Below, one piece after another: positions 11,391 to 21,836 of a stretch of 55,463 nucleotides of DNA. The notes beneath the pieces were generated by a model, which worked only from the letters and a program-made list of their open reading frames with translations, was not told where the DNA came from and searched no databases. The stretch is from Syncephalis plumigaleata. Lineage: Eukaryota; Zoopagomycota; Zoopagomycetes; Zoopagales; Piptocephalidaceae. Each line of letters opens with the position of its first letter. Position 1 is the stretch's first letter. The translations under genes were made by a program, and so were the position numbers. The stretch lies in contig JAIXMF010000048.1 in NCBI GenBank assembly GCA_025201365.1, positions 1 through 55,463 on the forward strand. Direction: 5' to 3'.

Positions 11391-11698
11391 AGGATCAAAT
11401 TTACTAGTGTCCAAATGAAAGAAAGTATGCTAAAGAAGAGCGATGCTAGGCCATAGCATCTAGCATGGATACCAGCCTTATTTATAGCTGTTTTAAAATG
11501 GTGAATGCCACTTGCGAATACGTCACCCGTTTAAACGCAGTCTCGGGCAGTTCTGACTCATCTTTCGGAATCGGGTTTTTGTTTGACCCGCCTATTTGTT
11601 AAGTTCAATGTTTGCTATTACGATATACTAAATCAAGTTACAATATTTGGTTTATCATCACCATCATCATCATAATAGTAGATAATTGCAATGATTTA

Positions 11699-12601
11699 TT
11701 ACTTGCGTGCCACTATCAAAACATGCGGATACACCATATCTATAGTATTGGCGACACTATCAACTTGTCCATTTCGTGTTTTCGCCTTGCATTCAAGTGC
11801 TGCCTTTGCAACATCGATAACTTCATCTACAGGATCAACTTCCGTTTGTGCATTGGGACTACGCTTCCAATTAGTATAGGATGACCAGGTACGTAGATAA
11901 CTTGCCAAATCATCTAATGTCATTTGGTACACTGACATGATAGGCGTGGTTGCTGCCGTTAATCCATCACGCTCCGTTGCCTGTAAGACATCGGACACTG
12001 TATGCGTTTGCCAGTAATCAACGATACGCTCCTTGTCCCAAATGAAACGTTTGTGATCGGACCAGCTGTCGTGTAATTCAAGATTGGTGTAGAATCCACG
12101 AATCTTGCCGTAGCCTTTATCCCAATAAGATGCCAATCGCACACTAGCGCAGTACAAGATTGCCTCCGTTATATCCCGATGCCATAGACTGACCGGTACA
12201 CCGTATCCCCAGATAGCGAGTGTTCCATTGTCGGTTAGTACACGTCGTGTCTCCATTTGGAATGCGTCTATGTCGAACCAATGGGCAGCTGTCGACGCGG
12301 TAATTACATTGATACTTTTATCGGGAAGTATCATTTGTTCGGCCGGTTCCTGAACATATTCGATATTGTCGCATGGTATGGCTTGCGATAACATGGCCCG
12401 CGATTTATCGGTAGCTCTTACACTCGTGAATAGTTTGGACAATCCTATGGCTGTTTGACCGGTGCCTGTGGCAACATCCATGGCACGATCCGTGCTGCCT
12501 CGATGATAGTCCATAATGGTGTTATATACAGACCCCATATAGGTTGGTCGATGATTGCGATAAGCAGCGGCATTGTAAGTTGAATTGGAGAAGGTAGCCA
12601 T
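11699..12601 (-). CDS. SAM-dependent class I methyltransferase (paralogue 2, tandem duplicate)
   Basis: Intronless and collinear with the gene at 10485-11390 along its full length. It begins MATFSNSTYNAAAYRNHRPT, motif I is RAMDVATGTGQTAIGLSKLF, then VRATDKSRAML, VITASTAAHWFDIDAF and LTDNGTLAIWGYGVPVSLW. The same family C-terminus follows (WSDHKRFIWDKERIVDYWQT, LASYLRTWSSYTNWKRS). The aspartate of TDISE is kept as TDKSR. The two copies are same-strand neighbours about 300 bp apart, so a local duplication is the simplest origin. Divergence is spread evenly with no stops, so both appear functional. Confidence 0.85.
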   Translation of the reverse strand: MATFSNSTYNAAAYRNHRPTYMGSVYNTIMDYHRGSTDRAMDVATGTGQTAIGLSKLFTSVRATDKSRAMLSQAIPCDNIEYVQEPAEQMILPDKSINVITASTAAHWFDIDAFQMETRRVLTDNGTLAIWGYGVPVSLWHRDITEAILYCASVRLASYWDKGYGKIRGFYTNLELHDSWSDHKRFIWDKERIVDYWQTHTVSDVLQATERDGLTAATTPIMSVYQMTLDDLASYLRTWSSYTNWKRSPNAQTEVDPVDEVIDVAKAALECKAKTRNGQVDSVANTIDMVYPHVLIVARK

Positions 12602-13206
12602 TGTGCGGGTAGATAGCAAACAATTTGTATTTGTATGTTATTATTATTACTAAAAATACTAACTAATGACAATAGTGGAAACGAATGAAAATATTATGGA
12701 TTGCAACTCGTAGCTGTCTTTATAGATATAGGCTCATGTGGTATACACGTACAACTAACGCACTACTGCCATACTGTGAAAGCAATGCAAGTTTAAGGCT
12801 AGGCACATATCTATGCGTTGCTCTATAGATGCATTCAATATCATATGACTTGCTCTGCAGCATTGTTGCAACGCCAGTAATAATAATAATAGAGGCAAAC
12901 CATAAAGAATAGCGTGATAATTATACTCTGTAATTACGACATCAACTTGATGATGCGATAGTTAGTTGTAGTATAGTCTAGACTAGATAATCGTATCACA
13001 AAGTGTGACATGGTTGCAAAATGAACCACAGCTTTGCCAAAATAAACGGCGCTCCAAAAAAACGAAATAACAATAAACAATCATTGTTTTCCCTGCTGCT
13101 CCTTATCTCTTCCTTCATCTCTCTCATTCTTTCTTTTCCCTCCTCATAACAACCGTTATAGCCAATAATTATATACGCTTTTTGTTGACATTACGCTCAT
13201 TACAAC
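12602..13206. other. Intergenic, divergent promoter region
   Basis: About 600 bp between the start of methyltransferase 2 and the start of the SRA1-domain gene. Pyrimidine-rich from 13085 to 13145, typical of a fungal leader upstream of 13207. No gene seen. Confidence 0.4.
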
Positions 13207-14066
13207 ATGGCAGGCGATCTAGCTACTATCAATAATAGTGCGAAACCCTCAATTGCACCTCCACTTCCCGTCAATAATAATAATAGTAATGTATCCACGA
13301 CAGGTAGACCTCCTCTACCACCTCCACCATCCGCTGATGGGGATCTAGCCAACCGACCTCCACCGCCACCACGACGTAGCACCGTACCCGAGACACCCTA
13401 TCAATATTCGCAAACGGGCAATTATCGCGATTTCCGTGATCAAGGCCATGCCGAAGATGGCCACTGGAATGATGTACCCACCACTGTGCTCGCATCAGCT
13501 CGCAAACGCTCAGGTACACTTCCCTTATCGGGTGATGATGAGAAGCAAAATGAACCTGGCGTGCTATCAGATACGGATTTGAATCCAGACCAGCTGGCTA
13601 CTGGTATCGAGAGCATATTGAACGAGTGCACGGCAGCATCGACTACACTTGCGGTAACGTGTAATTGATTAGAAATGACTATATGCTTTACTTATGATTA
13701 TACATACGTATATAGCCAACACTAAAGCGCATGCTAACGGATACCGAACGTCGTATGCAAGAAATGCTAACACGACTCAGGAATGATCAAATTGCGCCTC
13801 ATGTAATGGCTGCACTTTCACTTTTCGTACAAGGTAATTATTGAGTAGTTATATGATCTTATGCCAATACCGTGTACTAATCAAATACTGTATGGCATTG
13901 AAAATGCTTAGCTATTGGAAAGCAGGATTATACCGCGGCAAATAAGGTCCACCTAGATTTAATGCAAACTGATTTTGACTCGGAGGGACGCTGGCTAGTT
14001 GGTGCCAAACGACTAGTAGAGATTGTACAAGCAGCACGTAACAACAGCAATAATGATAGCAGCTAA
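13207..14066 (+). CDS. SRA1/Sec31-type C-terminal domain protein
   Basis: Three exons. The N-terminal half is low-complexity and Pro-rich (RPPLPPPPSADG, NRPPPPPRRST), followed by WNDVPTTVLASARKR. The C-terminal exons read TLKRMLTDTERRMQEMLTRL, APHVMAALSLFVQA, then KQDYTAANKVHLDLMQTDFD and RWLVGAKRLVEIV. That helical bundle matches the SRA1 domain, shared by the steroid receptor RNA activator protein and the C-terminus of COPII Sec31. Short length and the lack of WD repeats favour an SRA1-like stand-alone protein over Sec31. Its fungal role is unknown; a link to COPII or to RNA processing would be inference. Stop TAA at 14064-14066. Confidence 0.75.
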
Positions 14067-15427
14067 AGACGAAGCAACGCGTATTTAGGCATTGAACCTT
14101 TATTAAAACTACCATGGCTATATAGACTACAACAATATAATATCTATTGCACTATTATTACAGCGAATAATTTAATACTTTTATTGATTCAATGGTCAAC
14201 ATATTGTCTTCAATAAATAATATCCTCTTGTTCCCGTCTCATCTAATAACATGTACGGTTAGTCTTGCACAACTATTTTCCGTAAATATTTGTAATAGAG
14301 AAATGCTGTCAGAGAGAAGATTTATGATCCGGCACATAGCCAGAATGCCATACCCGAAAGTAAATAGCATCCTATCAGCTATACGGCAAAGTTTACGATA
14401 CAATAGTATTCATCATTCGCATATACTCGTATACTATATAGAACTGTTATTCTGACTTACCAGAATGAAGTAATAAATACAACAAAGTAGCAATAATACA
14501 TGATAAAAGCGAGAGGAGAGAAGCTAACTATGGATTTGAAAACATAAAATAAGAGAAAAGAGAAAGAGAAAGAAAAATCAATTGGAATTTACACAATGAT
14601 TCCAGTTTGCAAGGTTCAGCGTCGAATAAACATTACACTACTAATACCATCTTAATAGGACATTAAGCAGTATCGAGTAAATCATAATATATGTCAATCT
14701 ATCCATATCAACGATGTTCAATACAGTGGCAATAGCAAGTATATGATGGTTGTAACAGGTGAATGCGTCACCATTGATGGAGTATTCTGAAATAATAACA
14801 GTGTGTAGATTCAGACAATTGACAGATCATGCGGTTACACGACATGACAAACACTCATCACTAATTGTTATGATGATTAAACAAATGGATAGCTTTCCTT
14901 ACATTTCCACTTTAATCGACACTCTTATGCATCGTGTGCATCTAAAAGGGATTAAATGATAGTGGCTATCTTGACACTCACTCGATGCATGTCTAATTCA
15001 ATTGTAATAGCTCATACGATATACATTCATGTGGGGAGAGAAATGATACGTAATACATTGTAAGCATAGGTGACAATGCAATCATACGGTAATTGGCTCG
15101 GGTAACTCATGTCGACGTTTCACTTTCTCTATTTGGATTGCATTCGACAATTGACAGAAACAAGCTGGACATGTATTCCTCCATCTAATTGGTACTCATC
15201 TGCTCGGTGTGCTACTGCACCAATACTACTTGTCATTTGGCATTTGTCTGTCCATTGTATCCGTCAATCATCACTCGCATATTGACTACGTACGAATAAA
15301 CATACTATTCCACTCACTACTACTACTACTACTCATTCCATAATACACTAGTCATGTATACAATAATCAATACAATTATTGCAATAATATCATTGTATAA
15401 TCAATCAATACAAATTAGTCGATATGT
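14067..15427. other. Long intergenic stretch, no gene seen
   Basis: AT-rich, with scattered short frames on both strands that have no codon bias, no plausible splice phases and no recognisable motif. A purine tract (AGAGAAAAGAGAAAGAG) lies near 14550 and a CTA/CTACTA repeat near 15320. Probably 3' and 5' flanking DNA. Confidence 0.4.
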
Positions 15428-16150
15428 TTGGATGTACGATACAAACAAGCAATACCAGTTGATGCAATTGTACGCGTGCATCATTCACCGAATATATCGA
15501 TAGCTATCAATGATAATGGTGATACGATATATTCTGGCCATTTGATTGATGTCTACATAATTGCACTACTAGGAACAGGTATTTGTAACCTATCAAAGTG
15601 TTCGATATCACGAATAAACATACGTACAGCCAAGCCTCTTTTCATATGCACAGTCCCATATGCATGACTTCCCGTCTGGAGATGATCGATTGACAGTTCA
15701 ACGCCGGGCATTCACCAATAACAATGACATTGGTATGTGAATTCAACGGTCATTTGTTGTACGCCCATGTCGAAAGAAGAATACTACATGGATGCTGTTG
15801 ATTGATTCACAACAGGAATAGTGATATCATCATGCAAGGACAGCCATACTGGATCAACTTGACATTGCTTAACACCGAGCATTCAAACTACATTGCCAAC
15901 CAACAAATACGGGTTGGTACCCGTATTCTCGATGTACCCCCTACAAGTAATGGATTGGCAGCTTGCCTATACTAATATCCACTGCTGATTTGCATGATAC
16001 TGTTAGAACAGTATTGCGCCATCATTCAGATAGCAAATCTACTGGTCAATATCCACATGGATGGCATGGTAAACGTGTATTCTGATGGATGTTCCATCAT
16101 CCCGAGTACAATCCATGTACGGAGGAAAGTATCGTATGGAGATAGTCTGA
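15428..16150 (+). pseudogene. Unassigned coding-like exons, possibly a decayed secreted-protein gene
   Basis: Several short plus-strand frames look coding but do not join into a clean gene. These are SIAINDNGDTIYSGHLIDVY (15500-15560), SHMHDFPSGDDRLTVQRRAF then TNNNDI (about 15655-15732), DIIMQGQPYWINLTLLNTEH then IRVGTRILDVPP (about 15825-15940), and VRRKVSYGDSLTVVYGHR (about 16115-16170). The style (IxWxDNGD.., VGT..VP, SGDDY-like) recalls extracellular beta-sandwich domains such as the Kre9/Knh1-type Ser-Thr-rich domain. That is only an impression. No signal peptide or start methionine was identified, and stops fall in frame (for example after GLAACLY). It may be a broken copy, a gene with unusual splicing, or chance. 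Confidence 0.2.
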
Positions 16151-16212
16151 CTGTGGTCTATGGCCATCGTATTATGTTCACTAGGAATATCCGCCATCAT
16201 CATTATCTCGGC

Positions 16213-16219
16213 TATAAAT
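16213..16219 (+). promoter_or_regulatory. TATA box of the microexon gene
   Basis: TATAAAT about 155 bp upstream of the ATG at 16371, followed by a strongly pyrimidine-rich leader (CTCACTCTTCTACTC, CTGCTCTCACTCTCACTGC). This arrangement is common in strongly expressed fungal genes. Confidence 0.5.
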
Positions 16220-16370
16220 CAAGTACTTTTTGACACACTCGACTTGTCATCTTCATACTCACTCTTCTACTCTATTCTGCTCTCACTCTCACTGCTTTCC
16301 TCAATCATCACTTTCTACTCTCGTTCTATCCAGCTTGTCTGTCTATCCATTCCACTAGGCCAACCTCAAC

Positions 16371-18336
16371 ATGAAGTTCTCTGCCGTTATCGCTATTGCC
16401 GTCGCCGTTGTCGCTGTCGCCAGTCTGGTCACTGTTGAAGCTGGTCCCCTCCTGGATCGTCGTGGTATGTCTGGCCGTGACCCTATCAATTAATGTACTA
16501 ATCGTAGTCTATTGTTTCATTGTCCACCGATGATTACCGATAGCTCGTAAGTTCATGTATATTAAATGGTTGTTTTGACATGTTAATCACATCATAATGT
16601 TTATTCTTCCTATTACTTTGTTAATAATAGCTAGTAAGCTAGTTTATTGACCATAACAAGTGCTATGCTAATTGCATTACAAATCCAATCATATGCGATT
16701 ACCATTTCAAGCTGATGTAAGTTACTATTTGGACTTCAATGAATGAATGGGTACTAACTACAGTATGACATACAATCCACATATATTTGTTTGTGTATGA
16801 TAGGGCGTAAGTAATCATTCGATCGCAATGAATGAGGTACTAACTACGATACGGCATACAATCTACGTATGCTTGTATATATTAGAATGTAAGTTACTAT
16901 TCTGGCTGCAATGAATGAGGTACTGACTACGGTATTGCATACAATCTACGTATGCTTGTATAACAGGTTGTAAGTTACTATTCGGACTGCAATGAATGAA
17001 TGAAGTACTAACTACGGTATTGCATACAATCTACGTATGCTTGCATATCAGGTTGTAAGTTACTATTCGGACTTCAATGAATGAATGATGTACTAACTAC
17101 GATACGGCATACAATCTACGTATGCTTGCATATCAGTTTGTAAGTTACTATTCGGACTGCAATGAATGAATGATGTACTAACTACGGTATTGCATACAAT
17201 CCACATATGTTTGTATAACAGGTTGTAAGTTACTATTCGGACTGCAATGAATGAATGAAGTACTAACTACGGTATGACATACAATCCACATATATTATTG
17301 TATGCTAGGGCGTAAGTTACTATTTGGACTGCAATGAATGAATGATGTACTAACTACGGTATTGCATATAATCCACGTATGTTTGTATAACAGGAGGTAA
17401 GTTACTATTTGGACTTCAATGAATGAATGAATGATGTACTAACTACGGTATGACATACAATCCGCATATGTTTCTGTATGGTAGAGAGTAAGCTACCGTT
17501 TTGGTTGAAATGAATGAATGAGTACTAACTACGGTATGACATACAATCCACGTATGATCCCTATGCTAGGGCGTAAGTTACTATTCGGACTGCAATGAAT
17601 GAATGATGTACTAACTACGGTATTGCATATAATCCACGTGTGTTTGTATATCAGTTTGTAAGTTACTATTCGGACTGCAATGAATGAATGAAGTACTAAT
17701 TACGGTATTGCATACAATCCACATATGTTCCTGTATAACAGGATGTAAGCTACCATTTTGGCTGCAATGAATGAATGGGTACTAACTATGATACGACATA
17801 CAATCTACATATGCTTGTATATATTAGAATGTAAGTTACTATTCTGGCTGCAATGAATGAATGATGTACTAACTACGGTATTGCATATAATCCACGTATG
17901 CTTGTATAACAGGTTGTAAGTTACTATTCGGACTGCAATGAATGAATGAAGTACTAACTACGATACGGCATACAATCCACGTATGTTTGTATATCAGTTT
18001 GTAAGTTACTATTCGGACTGCAATGAATGAATGATGTACTAACTACGATACGGCATACAATCCACATATATTATTGTATGCTAGGGCGTAAGTTACCATT
18101 CTGGCTGCAATGAATGAATGAGTACTAACTACGATACGGCATACAATCTACGTATGTTTGTATAACAGGATGTAAGCTACCATTATGACCGTAATATATG
18201 AATGGTTACTAACTACAATATGTCACATAATCAATGCGTGCTCCTGAATGATAGAACGTAAGTTTTCATTCCAATCGTCCTCTACAATATTCTAATCACA
18301 GTATGGCATGCCCTATTTTTACAGAATCAGCCCTAA
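16371..18336 (+). CDS. Secreted peptide precursor built from one-codon microexons (22 introns)
   Basis: Exon 1 (16371-16464) encodes a signal peptide (MKFSAVIAIAVAVVAVASLV...) ending in GPLLDRR, a Kex2-type dibasic site. Microexons CTC (16544), CTA (16631) and CTGAT (16712) complete A-P-T-D and bring the phase to 0. Eighteen exons of exactly 3 nt follow, starting at 16804, 16886, 16967, 17052, 17137, 17222, 17309, 17394, 17485, 17570, 17655, 17742, 17828, 17913, 17998, 18085, 18169 and 18255. They spell GNVVFVGERGFDNVFGDN. The last exon (18325-18336) adds NQP and TAA. The product is 56 aa. Introns are 67-88 nt, mostly 82, starting GTAAGT/C (the first GTATGT), with TACTAAC-like branch sites and ending AG. 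Exon 1 uses GC-rich codons unlike its surroundings, suggesting high expression. Splicing is inferred from sequence. The alternative is one 1.86-kb intron holding an intron-derived satellite. Confidence 0.65.
16717..18257 (+). repeat. Tandem array of near-identical introns, period about 85 bp
   Basis: Eighteen head-to-tail units of 82-91 bp, each one intron plus one three-base exon. Shared blocks are GTAAGTTACTATTCGGACTG, CAATGAATGAATGA, GTACTAACTACGGTATTGCA, TACAATCCACATATG and a TTGTATAACAG-like acceptor. Almost no AG occurs between branch site and acceptor. Variant subtypes recur (acceptors ending ATAACAG, ATATCAG, ATGCTAG, ATATTAG), so blocks appear to have been duplicated more than once. 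The trinucleotide between AG and GTAAG varies: GGC, AAT, GTT, TTT, GAG, AGA, GAT, AAC. The outer introns (16465-16711 and 18258-18324) are diverged. Confidence 0.9.
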
Positions 18337-18841
18337 GCAGTAAGTAATAATCCAAATGATCATACTCATACTAATCCATTATGACTACAGAACAAGACAA
18401 GGACATCATCAAGTAGATATTATAGGTATTCAAGTCAAGAATGGATTGGTGCAAGACCCTCATTTAGTGTCCATGCTATTCAAGTCATTATTCCTTGGTA
18501 CAACAACAAATATATCTACAAGATCATTTAATCATTTATTGAATAAATATGTCGTATTGATCATTACACTCATAGATAGTAATATACTATTTGGTTATTA
18601 TTAGACGATAGTTGAAATTAATTGAATTGCTTGAATTGCAAACAAGAAAAAGGCGATGCATGTGGGCCATGTTAATCAGTAATGACCACTACAAAATTGA
18701 ATTGTATCGATGATTAATTTGTTTAATATTGATTTGAACCCATCATTATTATCAAGTTCAGTTCAGTTCTTTTCTTTTTGTTTACATTTCAAGTACGCGT
18801 TCTTAACATAATTCCTCACATTTACTAGTACCACCATAAAC
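18337..18841. other. 3' flank of microexon gene and kinesin promoter
   Basis: Contains GAATAAATA at about 18540, a possible polyadenylation signal for the microexon gene. The rest is AT-rich. A frame at 18356-18604 has no coding character. Confidence 0.4.
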
Positions 18842-21836
18842 ATGGCTACCAATGGAAAACAACGACAGAAATCTAGACGTAATCGTTTGTCGAATTCTTC
18901 AATTATCAGCAACGATAGTGTCAAGTCGAACACTTCCACCAGTACCAATCCTAGTAATTCTGATCGCGAGCATCAAATAAAGGTATTATGTCGTGTACGT
19001 CCATTTCTCGCGCATGAGAACGAGGACGAAACGGTAAAGGTGGATGGGACAGCCGTCGAGATATCCAATCTTCGTAGTCGCAGTGAGGTTTACCGATTCA
19101 AGTAAGGAGGCTAACACCCTCGGGTAAACACGCACACACACACACACCTACTAATACGCGATAATCAATATGGTGTCTTTTTAGTTTTGATGGCTGCTAT
19201 GACGCGCATGCTTCTCAGGGTCAAATATTCAAGCAACATATTCGTCCACTAGTCGAGAATGTGTTCAAGGGACTGGTAACTATATCAACGGAATGTGATG
19301 TAAACAACAATGCCATTTACGCTGTGTCAATTGTTTAGAGCACTACCGTGTTTTGCTACGGTGTTACAGGCGCGGGTAAAACCCATACCATCCAGGGAAG
19401 TGAGAAACAGCCTGGCATTATACCGCGTACACTTCGAATGATATTGGATGCGAAACAACGCGAACCGCAAATGACTGTACGGATATCGTATATGGAGATT
19501 TACAGGGAGATCGTGTACGATTTGTTAATTCCACGAGATGCTGTAAGTTGATTTGCAACTAGTGCTAGAGTCCCGCTCATTATCGTGTTAGAATCCGGCG
19601 TCTGGTTTGGCTATCCGCGAAGATGCACAGCGTAATATATTTGTCGCGCAACTGAGTGAGGTATTAAGTTGAGCATTGCATTTGGTTGTATCTAATCTGT
19701 ATTGGTTATCATTAGCATAATATTGATACGTACACTGATTTCGAACGACTTTTCCGGTAAGTGCAGGATAAACAAGCTATGATGAAGGCTAACATTCCCA
19801 ATTAGACATGCATGTAAAGGACGTTCGACAGCCAGTACAAAGTTAAATGGCAATTCAAGTCGATCTCACGCAATCCTTGTGGTGAATGTCGACGTCAAAG
19901 ACAAGACGACCGGCAAGAAATTGTGCGGTCGCGTGCATCTCATTGATTTGGCCGGGTCGGAAGACAATCGTCGTACTGAGAACGGACGAGATCGAATGGC
20001 CGAGAGCGGTGCAATCAATCGATCATTATTTGTACTCGGTCAGGTGGTTGAAGCATTGAATAACGGCTCGGTAAGGGGTGGCGTACTCTTGCCGTAAACT
20101 AGCGATTAACATTATGATTTGTCGTAAATTAGACGCGAATTCCATTCCGTGATTCCAAAATGACACGAATACTCCAAGTAATTATGCATGATCATATTAG
20201 AATGCATTAGCACGACTAACACTTCGTTGTAGGATTCATTGGGAGGGAAATCGCTGGGATTGATGATAGTAAATGTTGCACCAGGACATGTAAGTAATTA
20301 TATAATGCTATCTAGTATTACATGTGCTAATGTTGTAATACAGGAATTCTATCAAGATACTATCAAGTATGTTTGACTATACGAAATGGTAGACTAGACT
20401 ACTAGCTAATACATGTGTATTTAGTACATTGAACTTTGCCAAGAAATCCAAGACGATAGTCAATAAAGCATCTGTCAATGAAGTGGACGGTAAGACTATA
20501 AAGCGTAGACAAATGCCGCGATGTATTCTAATGGTTTAGCGTTAGAACGCCCTCAACCCGTTCGTTCTGGTGGTGGAGCAGGAGGAGTACGTGGACTAGG
20601 TAAACCAATACGGGCAACGGTCAATGGATCGGCCGAGAAGGGAAAGAACAAACGACCGCATACGAGTGGTAGTCCCGACATTAAGCCTGATATCAAACGA
20701 CCGACACCATCGTTTAGTGAGTTGCGTGCTCGCGAGAAGCAACGCAATCCGCACATGTCAAAGGAGGAACTCGAAGAGTGTGTTAGTCGTATGCTTGAAC
20801 AGAAATTGAAGGAAATGCAACAAACAACCAATATATTTGAGTACGTACATTGATGCCATAGAAAATGCAAAATACTGATGCATATAATATTACTGCTTAT
20901 TAGATCCATCGCTCAAGAAACGGAGGAACCAGCGAAGAAACGAATTCGAAAGAGAAAAAGCTCAATAGGCAAGGAACAGTAAGTGTTGGCATAATAAGCT
21001 AGCATTATCACTTTATTAACACCCAGTAGATCTGTGACGGAAACAGCCGAGGTTGCAACGTTCTTGTCGCCGGCAACAAAGACCAAAAATGCAAAGGCAT
21101 ATATTTTACGAGCTAAACAATTAGAGAAGAGTGGCGAGTTGAAGGCAGCACTTGGTTTGTACGAGCAGGGTAAGTGACCAATTTATATCTGTTTAAAGCA
21201 CTATCTGTTCTTATTTATTGATATGTATATAGCCCAAGTATTTGTACCAGAGAAGGATAGTCTGCAAAAACGTATTAATGGCATACGTGATGCCTTGTGT
21301 TCCTCGGATGAAAAGACGACGAAACCAGCAGCAATAACAAATAAGATCGTGCAGAGTAACAAGGAGAATAGGCAACCTCTTTGCTTTGGTGGTAATCTCA
21401 TCAATAATTTGAAGGGTGCACTTGCAAAACCACATACGAATGATTCGACATTGCTTTCTACTCCACCGTCACTTGTAAATGGCGCGCTTGCAAGTGATAT
21501 TTCACCACGCGCCACTACGGAGGAACGTTTACTGAATGCATTCAATAGTATGGATGTTCGAGTAATTAAAAAGTTCAAGAACATTGGTGCTAGGCGAGCA
21601 CAACAGGTAATACGCCTATCATGAATGATCGAATAACAAGTATCGCTAAGCATCCTATACATTAGATTGTTGACTACGTTGATGAGAATGGTTCATTGAA
21701 ATCGTTAAACGAGCTTTCCCGTGCGGGTATATCGTTTAATGTCCTAGAAAATATTATAAAGGTAAGCAGTCACTGTTTTTGAATGATTGGCTTAATAACT
21801 ATAATAATACTAACTGAACTATAGTTGAATTGCTAG
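18842..21836 (+). CDS. Kinesin-10 family motor (KIF22/Kid-like) with C-terminal HhH
   Basis: A microtubule motor of the chromokinesin type. After a basic Ser/Asn-rich leader the motor domain begins HQIKVLCRVRPFLAHENED. It has the P-loop FCYGVTGAGKTHTIQGSE, VRISYMEIYREIVYDLL, switch I LNGNSSRSHAILVVNV, switch II HLIDLAGSEDNRRTE, GAINRSLFVLGQVVEALN and TRIPFRDSKMTRILQDSLGG. Exon joints fall at normal kinesin positions. After the neck come a disordered basic region, a coiled segment (SKEELEECVSRMLEQKLKEM) and KAYILRAKQLEKSGELKAAL, which resembles a TPR-like helix pair. The C-terminal helix-hairpin-helix reads KKFKNIGARRAQQIVDYVDE then GSLKSLNELSRAGIS. Motor plus C-terminal HhH is the KIF22/Kid layout, implying chromosome-arm forces in mitosis. 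Confidence 0.9.

Noticed and set aside
16717-18257. Regular 85-bp repeats considered as a CRISPR array or plain satellite DNA
   Set aside because: Spacers are only 3 nt, there are no cas genes and the DNA is eukaryotic. A plain satellite does not explain donor, branch and acceptor signals kept in every unit and spacers of exactly one codon.
20553-20909. Minus-strand frame opposite the kinesin neck region
   Set aside because: Shadow of the real kinesin exon, which joins in phase with its neighbours.
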